From assembly GCA_007117135.1 (NCBI GenBank), contig SKHB01000043.1, forward strand, positions 1-40,820: a DNA stretch of 40,820 nucleotides. The letters are read 5' to 3'. The notes beneath the pieces were generated by a model that searched no databases, was not told the DNA's origin, and saw only the letters and a program-made list of their open reading frames with translations. Below are positions 1 through 10,285 of this stretch, piece by piece. Within the stretch, counting starts at the first letter, position 1. Each line of letters begins with the position of its first letter. Both the position numbers and the translations under genes were made by a program. This DNA is from Microbacteriaceae bacterium. GTDB taxonomy: Bacteria; Actinomycetota; Actinomycetes; Actinomycetales; Microbacteriaceae.

Positions 1-263
1 GATTCTCAGGCGGCACAACCGGCCTGTGCATTGGCCACATCGCTCCGGAAGCGGTGGACGCTGGTCCAATAGCTTTCGTGAGAGATGGTGATCTGATACG
101 GGTCGATATTGCTGCTCGAAGTTTAGACATACTGGTCGACGCTGACGAGCTGGAGGCACGCCGAGACGGCTGGTCCCCCCTCCCTCCCCGATACACACGT
201 GGCGTTCTCGCGAAGTATCAGAAGCTGGTGGGTTCGGCGGCCATTGGCGCTGTCACAGGATAA
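1..263 (+). CDS. ilvD: Dihydroxy-acid dehydratase, 3' end only
   Basis: The window opens inside a gene read in the frame that starts at base 3 and ends with TAA at 261-263. The visible 86 residues begin with a stretch containing [16 protein letters not shown] and continue with [10 protein letters not shown], which is the well-conserved C-terminal region of IlvD/Edd dehydratases. IlvD is a cytoplasmic Fe-S enzyme that converts dihydroxy acids to 2-oxo acids in valine and isoleucine synthesis. The catalytic cysteines lie upstream, outside the window. ilvB starts only 33 bases downstream on the same strand, and genes of one pathway follow, so an ilvD-ilvB-ilvN-ilvC operon is likely. The N-terminal part cannot be judged here. 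Confidence 0.9.
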   Translation, partial: FSGGTTGLCIGHIAPEAVDAGPIAFVRDGDLIRVDIAARSLDILVDADELEARRDGWSPLPPRYTRGVLAKYQKLVGSAAIGAVTG

Positions 264-296
264 TCAACTGCTGACGATCAACGGGAAGACGACATT

Positions 297-2117
297 ATGA
301 CTGCCCCAGAAACTATGACTGAGACAGAAGAACCAGACACCGAACTGGCCGCCTCGGAGGTTCCCTCCGATGCGCCCATGTTGACCGGCTCCGGGGCGAT
401 TTTGCGATCTCTCGAACTTCTCGGTGTGACCGATGTTTTTGGCCTGCCGGGTGGCGCCATCATGCCGTTTTACGACGAAATGATGCAGACCGGCAAGGTT
501 CGACACATTCTTGTCCGACACGAACAGGGCGCGGGGCACGCCGCCGAAGGCTATGCCGCGGCGTCAGGTCGGCTGGGGGTAGCCATTGCCACCTCAGGCC
601 CGGGCGCGACCAACCTGGTGACCGCCATTGCTGATGCGTATATGGACTCAGTCCCCATTTTGTGTATCACTGGGCAAGTGTTTTCCACCTCAATGGGAAC
701 CGATGCCTTCCAAGAGGTGGACATTTCCGGTGTGACCATGCCGATCACGAAGCACTCGTTTTTGGTCACCGACCCGGCAGACATTCCCCGGGTGATGAAA
801 GCCGCCGCTCACATTGCCACCAGCGGCCGCCCAGGCCCCGTGCTGGTGGATGTTACTAAAGATGCCCAGCAAAAGTCGGCGCCGTTTGTGTGGCCGGAAG
901 AGTTGGACCTGCCCGGCTACCACCCGGTGACCAAAGCCAACCAAAAGCAGGTGCAACTGGCAGCAAAAATGATTGCCGAGGCAGAAAGACCGCTCCTCTA
1001 TGTTGGCGGTGGTGTGGTGCGCTCTGGCGCGCACCAGGAACTCGACGTGTTCGCGAACCGCGTGGGGGCCCCGGTGGTGACCACGCTGATGGCTCGTGGG
1101 GCATTTCCCGACTCCAACCCCCTCAACTTGGGCATGCCCGGAATGCACGGAACCGTGCCCGCCGTGTTGTCGTTCCAAGAATCAGACCTGTTGGTGGCGA
1201 TTGGTTCCCGTTTTGACGACCGGGTGACCGGAAAAGTTGCTGACTTCGCGCCACACGCCAAAGTGATTCACATTGACATTGACCCCGCAGAAATTGGCAA
1301 AATTCGGCATGCTGAAGTGCCAATCGTTGGCGACGCCAAAGAAGTGTTGCTGGACCTGTTGCCGGCCTTCGAAGAGGCGGCCGCGGCTCACCCCCCCGAT
1401 TATTCGGCGTGGTGGGAGAGGTTGAACACTCTACGTGAGCAGTTCCCCCTGGGATTTGACGAACCAGATGACGGTTTGTTGTCCCCTCAGTGGGTGATTC
1501 AAAAAATCGGTGAGATGGGCGGCCCGGAAGCTGTCTACGCTGCTGGTGTTGGCCAGCACCAAATGTGGTCGGCGCAGTTCATCAAATACGAGCGTCCCGG
1601 CTCGTGGTTAAATTCGGGTGGGGCGGGAACCATGGGTTACGCCATTCCGGCCGCGATGGGGGCCAAAGTGGCAGAACCAGACCGGCTCGTGTGGGCTATT
1701 GACGGCGACGGATGCTTCCAAATGACCAACCAGGAGCTTGCCACCTGCACGATCAACAACATCCCCATCAAGGTGGCGATTATCAACAATTCGTCGCGCG
1801 GTATGGTGCGCCAGTGGCAAGCACTGTTTTACGATGGTCGCTATTCACACACCGACCTGAACACCGGTGCGGATACGCAGATGATCCCAGACTTCGTCAA
1901 ACTGGCTGACTCTTATGGCGCGCTCTCCATTCGTGTTCGCACGAAAAAAGAAGTGGAGCCAGCCATCAGGTTGGCGATGGAAACCAACGATCGCCCAGTC
2001 GTGATTGACTTCATCGTGTCGAGAGACTCCATGGTGTGGCCAATGGTGCCCCAAGGTGTCGGGAACTCGAACGTCCAATACGCCAGAGATATGGCGCCCG
2101 AATGGGACGAGGAATAA
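297..2117 (+). CDS. ilvB: Acetolactate synthase, large (catalytic) subunit
   Basis: A 606-residue thiamine-diphosphate enzyme. It condenses two pyruvates to acetolactate (valine, leucine) or pyruvate with 2-oxobutyrate (isoleucine). The N-terminal Pyr domain carries GLPGG at 49-53 and the catalytic Glu76 in [15 protein letters not shown]. The central FAD/Rossmann domain spans roughly 220-360. The C-terminal PP domain has the Mg/ThDP signature GDG at 470-472, ending in NN at 497-498. The length is normal; the first 25 or so residues are an acidic extension common in actinobacteria. The ATG has a GGGAAG ribosome site about 10 bases upstream. The regulatory subunit ilvN follows after 3 bases, so the two subunits are translationally linked. 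Confidence 0.98.
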   Translation: MTAPETMTETEEPDTELAASEVPSDAPMLTGSGAILRSLELLGVTDVFGLPGGAIMPFYDEMMQTGKVRHILVRHEQGAGHAAEGYAAASGRLGVAIATSGPGATNLVTAIADAYMDSVPILCITGQVFSTSMGTDAFQEVDISGVTMPITKHSFLVTDPADIPRVMKAAAHIATSGRPGPVLVDVTKDAQQKSAPFVWPEELDLPGYHPVTKANQKQVQLAAKMIAEAERPLLYVGGGVVRSGAHQELDVFANRVGAPVVTTLMARGAFPDSNPLNLGMPGMHGTVPAVLSFQESDLLVAIGSRFDDRVTGKVADFAPHAKVIHIDIDPAEIGKIRHAEVPIVGDAKEVLLDLLPAFEEAAAAHPPDYSAWWERLNTLREQFPLGFDEPDDGLLSPQWVIQKIGEMGGPEAVYAAGVGQHQMWSAQFIKYERPGSWLNSGGAGTMGYAIPAAMGAKVAEPDRLVWAIDGDGCFQMTNQELATCTINNIPIKVAIINNSSRGMVRQWQALFYDGRYSHTDLNTGADTQMIPDFVKLADSYGALSIRVRTKKEVEPAIRLAMETNDRPVVIDFIVSRDSMVWPMVPQGVGNSNVQYARDMAPEWDEE

Positions 2118-2120
2118 CTA

Positions 2121-3682
<1,562 letters not shown>

Positions 3683-3693
3683 GGCGTAAACAC

Positions 3694-4086
3694 TTGAGCA
3701 CGGACGACTCCGCTGCTTTCACCTGGGGCCCCGACGACGATGTCGACGGGGCCCCAGGTGACTATGACCTCGAGGGCGCGAGCACTGAACGTGATTCCTC
3801 CGGTCTCAATTGGACCATTGGTGTGTTGGCTGTGTTGTATGTGTTGTGGGCGCTGATGTGGGTGGTGGGTCTTGCCCGCACGCCCGCTCTTGTCACGGGG
3901 ACAGCGCTCGACGACCTGATGTATCAGTTGGGGGTGTTCCTCTCCTACATTTCAGCTCCGTTGTGGTTTGTGGGGGTGGTGTGGCTGGGAACTTCGTGGA
4001 GCCACAAGACCCGCACCGGCGTCTTGCTGTTGGGGCTTGTTGTGTTGTTGCCGTGGCCATTTATTCTCCCGGCGGTGCTCACATGA
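3694..4086 (+). CDS. Small membrane protein of unknown function, 3 TM
   Basis: A 130-residue protein with no family I can name. The first ~33 residues are hydrophilic and acidic (run DDDVDGAPGD). Three hydrophobic segments follow at about 38-60, 70-95 and 104-128, so an inner-membrane protein with a cytoplasmic or external acidic tail is expected. The TTG start is the only reasonable in-frame start before the first helix; AGGGCG lies about 8 bases upstream. The gene starts 11 bases after ilvC and overlaps the next membrane gene by 4 bases (ATGA). Its first codons hold a long inverted repeat (3719-3761), which may limit read-through from ilvC or hide the early message. Its role beside ilvC and serA is unknown. 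Confidence 0.7.
   Translation: MSTDDSAAFTWGPDDDVDGAPGDYDLEGASTERDSSGLNWTIGVLAVLYVLWALMWVVGLARTPALVTGTALDDLMYQLGVFLSYISAPLWFVGVVWLGTSWSHKTRTGVLLLGLVVLLPWPFILPAVLT
3719..3761. repeat. Long hairpin inside the first codons after ilvC
   Basis: A 15-base arm (3719-3733) pairs perfectly with 3747-3761 (CACCTGGGGCCCCG against its complement, plus an outer T-A pair). Inside it, after one A-A mismatch, CGAC (3735-3738) pairs with GTCG (3742-3745) around a GAT loop. The total is 19 pairs with one mismatch, the most stable inverted repeat seen in the window. It starts 37 bases after the ilvC stop and lies within codons 9-23 of the next gene. It could be a T-less terminator or attenuator of the ilv operon. 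Confidence 0.7.
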
Positions 4087-4415
4087 AACAGTTCTTCGGG
4101 TTGATTGTCACTGTCGTGTTTTTGGGCTTCTCGGGGTGGGATCTGTGGGAGGCGGTTGGCAACTTTTTAGGTCTTCCCGGTTTTTATGTCGCGCTGGGCA
4201 TTGACAGCGAGACACCCTGGTTTTTGCTCTACGCCGGTCTTGTTGTTCCCGTTGTCGCGGTGGTGGTGGGTTTGTTGTGGGCTCGGGGCAGAGGCGTTAT
4301 GGCCAGAACCCTCATTTACGCGATCGTGTTGGCGGCCTCCAACGCGGTGTCGATGAGTTTGCTCGCTGCCGGCCAGGCATGGCTTGCCTACGTTCTTCCT
4401 CCGCTCGGTGGCTGA
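4083..4415 (+). CDS. Small membrane protein of unknown function, 3 TM
   Basis: A 110-residue hydrophobic protein starting at ATG, which overlaps the preceding stop in ATGA. An open frame extends further upstream, but that part is out-of-frame shadow of the preceding gene; the MKQFFGL start is the natural one. Hydrophobic segments are at about 4-24, 45-66 and 75-105. No catalytic motif or family signature is recognised. The 4-base overlap and similar size and composition to the gene before it suggest that the two are made together and may form a complex; this is inference. The next gene, serA, starts 80 bases later. Confidence 0.75.
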   Translation: MKQFFGLIVTVVFLGFSGWDLWEAVGNFLGLPGFYVALGIDSETPWFLLYAGLVVPVVAVVVGLLWARGRGVMARTLIYAIVLAASNAVSMSLLAAGQAWLAYVLPPLGG

Positions 4416-4417
4416 AG

Positions 4418-4486
4418 TAGGGTAAGAGTGTCCGTGTCAAACCTCAACGCCGAGAGCACACATAGCCCCGAACCAGCCAGGAAAGG
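4418..4486 (+). promoter_or_regulatory. Possible serA promoter and ribosome site
   Basis: The 80-base gap before serA contains TAGGGT at 4418-4423, with an overlapping TAAGAGT at 4423-4429. Either fits an actinobacterial -10 box (TANNNT). AGGAAAGG at 4479-4486 is a clear ribosome site 9 bases before the GTG at 4496. No convincing -35 box was found. A start near 4430 would leave a leader of about 65 bases with no obvious hairpin. Confidence 0.35.
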
Positions 4487-4495
4487 CGTTTAGCT

Positions 4496-6088
4496 GTGGC
4501 CAAACCCGTCGTCTTGATAGCCGAAGAGCTTTCCCCTGCAACGATTGACCAGTTGGGGCCAGATTTTGACATTCGCCATGTCGATGGCGCAAATCGTGAT
4601 GCACTCTTGCCTGCTCTCGCCAACGCCCACGCCGTTCTGATTCGTTCGGCGACCAAAATGGACGCCGAAGCGATTGCCGCCGCGCCTGACCTGAAAGTCA
4701 TTGCCCGCGCCGGGGTGGGGCTCGACAACGTGGACATTAAGGCCGCCACCGAGGCTGGTGTCATGGTGGTGAACGCCCCCACGTCGAATATCACGTCAGC
4801 CGCCGAACTGGCCATTGCTTTGCTATTGTCTGTTGCCCGCCATATTCCCCGCGCCCACGAATCATTATCCCGGGGCGCATGGAAACGCTCCGCGTATACC
4901 GGCGTGGAACTATACGACAAGACGGTCGGAATTATCGGCTTGGGGCGCATTGGCGCCCTGGTTGCCGAGCGGCTCGCGGGCTTTGGGGTTCGTCTCATCG
5001 GCTACGACCCCTATATTCAACCCACCCGAGCCGCCCAGTTGGGCGTCGAATTGGTGGACATGCCGACACTGATGGCCCAGTCTGATTTCATCACCATTCA
5101 CATCCCGAAAACCCCCGAAACAACGGGCATGATTTCAGATGCCGAGTTTGCCATGGCAAAGCCAGAGCTTCGTGTGGTGAACGCGAGCCGAGGTGGCATT
5201 ATCGACGAAGAGGCTCTGTTTCGCGCTTTGGAGTCGACAACGATTGCCGGTGCGGCGCTGGACGTGTTCGTGTCAGAACCACCAGAAGGTTCACCACTTC
5301 TCGGGTTGCCCAACATCGTTGTCACCCCGCACCTTGGTGCCTCCACCGATGAAGCCCAAGAAAAGGCGGGGGTGAGTGTTGCCCGCTCTGTGAAGCTCGC
5401 CTTAGAGGGTGAACTGGTGCCAGACGCGGTCAACGTTGCTGGTGGAGTCATTGACCAAAGTGTCCGCCCCGGCATCGGTTTGATGGAAAAGTTGGGCCAA
5501 GTGTTCATTGGCTTGGCCGGCGCCTCTCTGGCATCAGTGGACGTTGTCGTCCAGGGTGAAATTACCCAACACGATGTGAGTGTGTTAAAGCTCGCCGCCC
5601 TGAAAGGCATTTTCCAGCCGATTGTCAGTGAACAGGTCAGTTATGTGAACGCCCCGCTCCTTGCAGAAGCCCGGGGCGTTGCCGTGGGAATGGTCGTCGA
5701 CGAGGCAAGCGGTGAGTATCGCAACCTGTTGACTATCCGAGGCGTTTTGAGCGACGGGCACACCGTGTCGGTATCCGCGACGTTGATGGGACCTAAACAG
5801 AGTCAGAAGCTGGTCGAAATCAACGGGTATGACATCGAAGTGCCATTGGCCACCCACCACCTGGTCATGGTGTACCGGGACAGGCCAGGAATCGTCGCCG
5901 TTTACGGCAAAGAGTTTGGTGAAGCTGGCATCAACATTGCCGGTATGCAGATTGCCAGAAAGAGTGCCGGCGGTGAGGCGCTCAGTGTCCTCACTGTGGA
6001 CACTCGGGTTCCAGACGAAATTTTGGAGCGGGTAGCAACAGCTATCGACGCGACCAGGCTCTCAGCCATTGAGGTGGTGGACCTGTGA
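4496..6088 (+). CDS. serA: D-3-phosphoglycerate dehydrogenase, long ACT form
   Basis: A 530-residue enzyme that oxidises 3-phosphoglycerate with NAD+, the first step of serine synthesis. The substrate domain is split around the NAD domain. The Rossmann motif GLGRIG is at 148-153. Catalytic Arg232 is in NASRGG, Glu261 in VSEPPEG and His279 in TPHLGAST. An allosteric substrate-binding (ASB) domain occupies about 315-450 and a C-terminal ACT domain about 455-530 ([18 protein letters not shown]). This is the long type 1 form known from actinobacteria, in which serine binding to ACT inhibits the enzyme. Its stop overlaps the leuB start in GTGA. Confidence 0.97.
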   Translation: MAKPVVLIAEELSPATIDQLGPDFDIRHVDGANRDALLPALANAHAVLIRSATKMDAEAIAAAPDLKVIARAGVGLDNVDIKAATEAGVMVVNAPTSNITSAAELAIALLLSVARHIPRAHESLSRGAWKRSAYTGVELYDKTVGIIGLGRIGALVAERLAGFGVRLIGYDPYIQPTRAAQLGVELVDMPTLMAQSDFITIHIPKTPETTGMISDAEFAMAKPELRVVNASRGGIIDEEALFRALESTTIAGAALDVFVSEPPEGSPLLGLPNIVVTPHLGASTDEAQEKAGVSVARSVKLALEGELVPDAVNVAGGVIDQSVRPGIGLMEKLGQVFIGLAGASLASVDVVVQGEITQHDVSVLKLAALKGIFQPIVSEQVSYVNAPLLAEARGVAVGMVVDEASGEYRNLLTIRGVLSDGHTVSVSATLMGPKQSQKLVEINGYDIEVPLATHHLVMVYRDRPGIVAVYGKEFGEAGINIAGMQIARKSAGGEALSVLTVDTRVPDEILERVATAIDATRLSAIEVVDL

Positions 6089-7128
6089 CAACACTCAACA
6101 TTGGTGTTATTGCCGGGGACGGTATTGGCCCAGAAGTGATGGCGCAAGCCGTCGACACCCTGCGGGTGGCTTTCGCAGGCACCGCGACCATTAACACCAC
6201 CGACTATCCTCTGGGCGCTGGTCACTATCTGGAAACCGGTGACATTCTCACCGACGACCACCTACACGCTCTTGCCCGCCACGACGCCCTTCTTTTAGGT
6301 GCAGTGGGCGGTGACCCTACAGATGAGCGGTTGGCCGGCGGAATTATTGAACGCGGCTTGTTGCTCACGTTGCGTTTTGCTTTTGACCACTATGTGAACC
6401 TGCGGCCCACCCGACTCGTTCCCGGTCTGAGCTCGCCCCTGGCGCATCCCGGACACGTGGACTTTGTCGTCGTTCGTGAAGGAACGGAAGGCCCGTACAC
6501 CGGCAACGGGGGAGCGCTGCGTGTCGGCACGGCTGCCGAGGTGGCCACCGAAGTGTCGGTGAACACCCGTTTCGGGGTTGAACGCGTTGTTCGTTACGCG
6601 TTCGAGGTGGCGCGGTCGCGACGTAAACAGCTCACCCTGGTGCATAAAACAAACGTGTTGGGGTTTGCCGGGTCGCTGTGGTCGAGGACAACACATGAGG
6701 TGGCGGCAGAGTTCCCTGACGTCACCGTCGACTACCTGCACGTTGATGCGACCATGATTTTTTTGGTCACCGACCCGGCCCGCTTTGACGTTATTGTCAC
6801 CGACAACCTTTTTGGTGACATTGTCACCGACCTGGCTGCGGCCATTGGCGGGGGGATTGGCATTGCTGCATCAGGCAACATCAACCCTGATGGCGCCTTC
6901 CCCTCCATGTTTGAACCCGTCCACGGGTCCGCCCCCGATATTGCGGGAAAAAACATCGCCGACCCCACAGCGGCAATTCTCTCTGGCGCGATGCTCGCCA
7001 GGCACCTCGGATATTCAGATGTTGCAGACGCCATAGCGGCTGCTGTCGAAGCGGACCTGGCCGATCGTGGTCAAAACAAAGGGTCCACCACTGAGGTGGG
7101 CGAGCGTATTCGCGGCCGCCTCCACTAG
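6085..7128 (+). CDS. leuB: 3-isopropylmalate dehydrogenase
   Basis: A 347-residue enzyme that oxidatively decarboxylates 3-isopropylmalate in leucine synthesis, using NAD+ and a divalent metal. It has the N-terminal GDGIGPE at 11-17 and the metal/substrate aspartates in [11 protein letters not shown] (Asp240, Asp245, Asp249), followed by glycine-rich sequence. [11 protein letters not shown] near the C terminus is the adenine-side NAD motif. Length is normal. The GTG start overlaps the serA stop by 4 bases, so serA and leuB are translationally coupled. leuA, leuC and leuD are not in this window. Confusion with isocitrate or tartrate dehydrogenase is unlikely given the ilv neighbours. Confidence 0.95.
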   Translation: MTTLNIGVIAGDGIGPEVMAQAVDTLRVAFAGTATINTTDYPLGAGHYLETGDILTDDHLHALARHDALLLGAVGGDPTDERLAGGIIERGLLLTLRFAFDHYVNLRPTRLVPGLSSPLAHPGHVDFVVVREGTEGPYTGNGGALRVGTAAEVATEVSVNTRFGVERVVRYAFEVARSRRKQLTLVHKTNVLGFAGSLWSRTTHEVAAEFPDVTVDYLHVDATMIFLVTDPARFDVIVTDNLFGDIVTDLAAAIGGGIGIAASGNINPDGAFPSMFEPVHGSAPDIAGKNIADPTAAILSGAMLARHLGYSDVADAIAAAVEADLADRGQNKGSTTEVGERIRGRLH

Positions 7129-7141
7129 AGCCCTTCCCCGC

Positions 7142-7205
7142 TTTTTTGGCCCAGCTGGGGGTTGTAGGCTGTTGGCACGTAACCACCCCACCGAAAGACA
7201 CCGCC
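7142..7205 (+). promoter_or_regulatory. Possible ilvE promoter
   Basis: The 77-base gap between leuB and ilvE contains TGTAGGCT; TAGGCT at 7165-7170 is a good actinobacterial -10 box and recurs before gltA. The -35 region (around 7142-7147) is only a T run. A start near 7177 would give a leader of about 29 bases ending in CCGAAAGACACCGCC before the ATG, with GAAAG as a weak ribosome site. Confidence 0.4.
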
Positions 7206-8318
7206 ATGCCCATCGACTTACCTATGGCACAAAAAGATCTCCTTTTCCAGGTCACAAGAAACGACCAGGCGAAAAGCGTTGCCGAGTTGGAAGACATTTT
7301 GGCGGCGCCCGCATTTGGGCAGGTGTTTACCGACCACATGGTCGACATTTGTTGGAGCGAGAAAGGCGGCTGGCACCGGCCCCGAGTCCAACCATACGGT
7401 CCGATCGCCCTCGACCCGGCCGCGTCTGTTTTGCATTACGGTCAAGAAATTTTTGAGGGGCTCAAGGCGTACCGTCATCCCGACGGCAGTGTGTGGTCGT
7501 TTCGGCCCGACCAAAATGCGAAACGTCTGCAACGCTCCGCGAAGCGCATGGCGTTGCCCGACCTGCCTGAAGAGTATTTCTTGGAGTCGCTTCGTCAACT
7601 CATCGCTGTTGACGGCCACTGGACACCCGGTGCGCCAGAAACCAGCTTATATTTGCGTCCTTTCATGTTCGCCAAAGAAGCGTTTTTGGGTATCCGTCCG
7701 GCGAAAAAGGTCAACTACTACCTGATTGCAAGCCCCACCGGGGCGTATTTCCCCGGTGGGGTCAGCCCGGTGTCTATTTGGCTGTCGACCACCTATTCCC
7801 GGGCGGGTAAGGGCGGAACAGGTCAGGCAAAGACCGGAGGCAACTATGCAGCATCGCTGGTCGCCCAAATGGAAGCGGCCGAACACGGTTGCCAACAGGT
7901 GATGTTCCTCGACTCGGTAGAGGGCAAGTATTTGGAAGAGCTGGGCGGCATGAACGTGGTTCTCGTCTACGCCGACGGAACACTGGTCACCCCCGCGAGT
8001 GAGACCATCCTTGAAGGTATTACCAGGGATTCGATTTTGCAGTTGGCGGCAGACCGCGGACACGCGGTCGAACGCAGACCGGTCGCTTTAGAGGAATTCC
8101 GTCAGGGTGTCGCGTCGAGTCAAATTACTGAAGTGTTCGCCTGTGGAACGGCGGCAGTGGTGACGCCGATTGGACAGGTGTTGACCCCGGACGGACCGAT
8201 CGGTTCGGCGAACGCCGAAGCCGGTGAATTGACCATGTCACTACGCGAACAGTTGACAGACATCCAATACGGCAGAGCTGAGGACCCTTACGGCTGGATG
8301 GTGCGGCTGAGTCAGTGA
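7206..8318 (+). CDS. ilvE: Branched-chain amino acid aminotransferase
   Basis: A 370-residue PLP enzyme (fold type IV) that performs the last, reversible transamination to valine, isoleucine and leucine. The PLP lysine is Lys209 in AKTGGNYAAS. Other family stretches are HYGQEIFEGLKAYR (78-90) and LEELGGMNV. I chose ATG 7206 (MPIDLPMAQ), which gives normal family length, over a longer frame opening at 7146 that would run through the promoter-like region. The gene closes the branched-chain block. Its coding region contains a perfect 11-bp inverted repeat at 7733-7761. The last codon overlaps the GTG start of the following membrane gene. Confidence 0.96.
   Translation: MPIDLPMAQKDLLFQVTRNDQAKSVAELEDILAAPAFGQVFTDHMVDICWSEKGGWHRPRVQPYGPIALDPAASVLHYGQEIFEGLKAYRHPDGSVWSFRPDQNAKRLQRSAKRMALPDLPEEYFLESLRQLIAVDGHWTPGAPETSLYLRPFMFAKEAFLGIRPAKKVNYYLIASPTGAYFPGGVSPVSIWLSTTYSRAGKGGTGQAKTGGNYAASLVAQMEAAEHGCQQVMFLDSVEGKYLEELGGMNVVLVYADGTLVTPASETILEGITRDSILQLAADRGHAVERRPVALEEFRQGVASSQITEVFACGTAAVVTPIGQVLTPDGPIGSANAEAGELTMSLREQLTDIQYGRAEDPYGWMVRLSQ
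7732..7762. repeat. Perfect inverted repeat inside ilvE
   Basis: CCCCACCGGGG (7733-7743) pairs perfectly with CCCCGGTGGGG (7751-7761) around the seven-base loop CGTATTT; an outer G-T pair extends it. It lies in codons for the conserved SPTGAYFPGGV segment, so part of the symmetry is forced by protein sequence. A role in RNA stability or pausing is possible but not shown. Confidence 0.55.
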
Positions 8319-8680
8319 GACACCTTCCCCTTCTTGACAGGCTCATCCTCACCGGGGCGGTCGTAGTGATGGGTGTCATCATTGGAATTGTGGTGACTCT
8401 TCACCATCGCAGTGTTCCCCCGTGGGGTGTCATTGCTGCGCTTCTTGTCGCGGCAGCTTGGGGGGTGGGGTTGAGGTTGACCACTCCCGGCCGCGGCGCC
8501 ACATTGGCTGGACTGTTGGCCATGCTTACTGCCCAGTTTGTGTTGGCGGCGGGGAGCCAAACCTCCATCATCGTTGGTGCGGGTGCTTTGGGCTACGTGT
8601 TGACGCTCGGCAGTGTGGTGGTTGCGGTGGTGGCGTTGGCTTGGCCTGAAGTATCTTCCAAGACCAAACCGGTAAACTGA
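8315..8680 (+). CDS. Small four-helix membrane protein (DUF6113-like)
   Basis: A 121-residue protein with four hydrophobic segments at about 10-28, 36-52, 60-78 and 86-108, and short loops. It starts at GTG, overlapping the ilvE stop in GTGA, and ends 31 bases before fdxA. A small membrane protein of this kind is found near fdxA and dapC in many Micrococcales and is catalogued as DUF6113; I assign that family from size, topology and position, not from a diagnostic motif. Function is unknown. The stop codon overlaps a possible -10 box (TAAACT) for fdxA. Confidence 0.75.
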   Translation: MRHLPLLDRLILTGAVVVMGVIIGIVVTLHHRSVPPWGVIAALLVAAAWGVGLRLTTPGRGATLAGLLAMLTAQFVLAAGSQTSIIVGAGALGYVLTLGSVVVAVVALAWPEVSSKTKPVN

Positions 8681-8707
8681 AGGCCTTGTCTGTCAAGAAA
8701 GGTATCC
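8673..8707 (+). promoter_or_regulatory. Possible fdxA promoter and ribosome site
   Basis: TAAACT at 8673-8678, overlapping the end of the preceding gene, fits a -10 box, and the same hexamer precedes the initiator tRNA at the end of the window. A start near 8685 would give a leader of about 27 bases containing AAGAAAGG (8696-8703), a good ribosome site before the GTG at 8712. No -35 box is clear. Confidence 0.4.
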
Positions 8708-8711
8708 CCTC

Positions 8712-9029
8712 GTGACCTACGTGATTGCGCTTCCCTGCGTAGATGTGAAAGACCGCGCCTGCATTGACGAGTGCCCGGTGGATTGCATTTATGAGGGTGA
8801 CCGCATGCTCTACATCCACCCGGATGAGTGTGTCGACTGTGGGGCGTGTGAACCGGTGTGCCCGGTGGAAGCCATTTACTACGAAGACGACGTGCCCGAA
8901 CAGTGGGCCGAGTATTACACCGCCAACGTCGAATTTTTCAACGAGGTCGGGTCCCCCGGGGGGGCCGCCAAAGTCGGCGTCATCAACGACGACCATGCCA
9001 TTATCAAAGCGCTTCCGCCCCAAAACTAG
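8712..9029 (+). CDS. fdxA: Seven-iron ferredoxin, [3Fe-4S][4Fe-4S]
   Basis: A 105-residue soluble electron carrier. The cysteine pattern matches FdxA-type seven-iron ferredoxins. Cys9, Cys17 and Cys50 fit the [3Fe-4S] site; Cys21, Cys40, Cys43 and Cys46 fit the [4Fe-4S] site; Cys25 is the extra free cysteine. The spacing from 40 to 50 is CVDCGACEPVC. The acidic C-terminal part (YEDDVPEQW and onward) is also family-typical. The gene lies 9 bases before dapC, as in many actinobacteria, though no redox link to lysine synthesis is established. The physiological partner cannot be read from the sequence. Confidence 0.95.
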   Translation: MTYVIALPCVDVKDRACIDECPVDCIYEGDRMLYIHPDECVDCGACEPVCPVEAIYYEDDVPEQWAEYYTANVEFFNEVGSPGGAAKVGVINDDHAIIKALPPQN

Positions 9030-9038
9030 TGGCCGTCC

Positions 9039-10127
9039 GTGCAGCTGCCTGACTTCCCCTGGGATAGCCTCCGCGAGGCCAAAGCCACAGCGGCAGCTCA
9101 CCCCGAGGGTCTGATTGACCTGTCGGTCGGCTCACCCGTCGACAACACTGTTGATAGCGCTGTTTCTGGCCTGAACGATGGGGGTAACTCGCCCGGCTAC
9201 CCCCAAACGGCGGGCTCACCAGAGCTCATTCACGCGATGGTGTCGTGGTGGCGACGGGAGCGTGGGGCAGGCTCGGTGACCGATCTGAACGTGTTGCCGG
9301 TGATCGGGTCAAAGGAAATGGTGGCCCTTTTGCCGTTTTTGCTGGGGCTCGGCAAAAACGATGTTGTTGTTCACCCCACCATTAGCTATCCCACGTACGG
9401 GGTGGGGGCGATGGCTGTGGGTGCGACGCCGCTTCCCGAAGACGACCCGGACCACTGGCCGGACAATACGGCGCTGGTGTGGATTAACTCACCTGGTAAC
9501 CCCACCGGTGAAGTGTTGGATGTAGACCGGCTGCAACGCATCGTCCACCGCGCTCGTCAGAAGGGTGCTCTACTGGTCTCAGACGAGTGTTACGGGCTTT
9601 TAGGCTCAGACGCGGACCCTGTTGCTCCTTCGGTCATCTCAAATGAGGTGGTGGCCGGTGACTATTCGGGCGTGTTGTCGCTGCATTCGCTGTCCAAGCA
9701 GGGCAACATGGCTGGGTACCGGGCGGCCTTTATGGCGGGGGATACCGGAGTGATCGGCTCTCTCCTGCATCGGCGTAAACATTTGGGGTTGATGGTGCCG
9801 GGGCCTATTCAATCGGCGGTGGCATCGGCGTTGACAGATACGGACAGTGTCGAGGTCCAGCGGCAAAAGTATTCCCACCGACGCCAAGTCCTCAGAGACG
9901 CTTTTGAGTCCGCCGGTTTCACTATCGACCATTCGACAGCCGGACTGTATCTTTGGGCGACGAGGGGTGAACCGGCGGATGACACGGTGGCGTGGTTAGC
10001 TGACCGGGGAATCCTTGCGACCCCGGGACATTTCTATGGCGAGGCCGGCAGACACCATATTCGTATTGCGTTGACGGTCTCCGACACCGACGCGGAGGCG
10101 GTGTCTGGCCGTCTCGCCAGCGGGTAG
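9039..10127 (+). CDS. dapC: Succinyldiaminopimelate aminotransferase
   Basis: A 362-residue class I/II PLP aminotransferase of the actinobacterial DapC type. It moves an amino group to N-succinyl-2-amino-6-ketopimelate on the way to meso-diaminopimelate and lysine. Motifs seen are NSPGNPTG at 150-157, SDECY at 181-185 and the PLP lysine Lys220 in SLSKQGNMAGYR. The GTG start (MQLPDFPWDSL) fits family N termini; there is no clear ribosome site, so coupling to fdxA translation, 9 bases upstream, is plausible. The nearby dapD and dapE code for the steps before and after it, which supports the assignment over a general aminotransferase. Confidence 0.93.
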   Translation: MQLPDFPWDSLREAKATAAAHPEGLIDLSVGSPVDNTVDSAVSGLNDGGNSPGYPQTAGSPELIHAMVSWWRRERGAGSVTDLNVLPVIGSKEMVALLPFLLGLGKNDVVVHPTISYPTYGVGAMAVGATPLPEDDPDHWPDNTALVWINSPGNPTGEVLDVDRLQRIVHRARQKGALLVSDECYGLLGSDADPVAPSVISNEVVAGDYSGVLSLHSLSKQGNMAGYRAAFMAGDTGVIGSLLHRRKHLGLMVPGPIQSAVASALTDTDSVEVQRQKYSHRRQVLRDAFESAGFTIDHSTAGLYLWATRGEPADDTVAWLADRGILATPGHFYGEAGRHHIRIALTVSDTDAEAVSGRLASG

Positions 10128-10285
10128 TGGTGGTTTCTCACAACGAAACTGGGAATTTTATATCGCTGTTCACCAGTGCCAGGGGTGTCGTCTAGGCTGT
10201 AAAGGCGGAAACTGTTACCCACAGACGCCGCACCCGGCTATACCCCCTGTCCCAAACCACGGTGACTAGTTGAAGGAGGAATTCG
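10128..10285 (+). promoter_or_regulatory. gltA promoter and structured leader
   Basis: This is the longest intergenic stretch in the window (158 bases). A weak stem (GTTTC 10133-10137 with GAAAC 10145-10149, followed by an AT-rich run) could end dapC transcription. TTCACC at 10169-10174 and TAGGCT at 10193-10198 form a plausible promoter with an 18-base spacer. The resulting leader of about 80 bases can form a two-part stem: GGCG 10204-10207 with CGCC 10226-10229, and CTGT 10212-10215 with ACAG 10221-10224. AAGGAGG at 10273-10279 is the strongest ribosome site in the window, 6 bases before the GTG. Confidence 0.5.

Noticed and set aside
7150-7160. CCCAGCTGGG palindrome after leuB as terminator
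   Set aside because: It has no loop and no flanking support; the T run lies before rather than after it.
7146-7205. Upstream start of ilvE at 7146
   Set aside because: The added 20 residues have no counterpart in the family and would cover the likely promoter.
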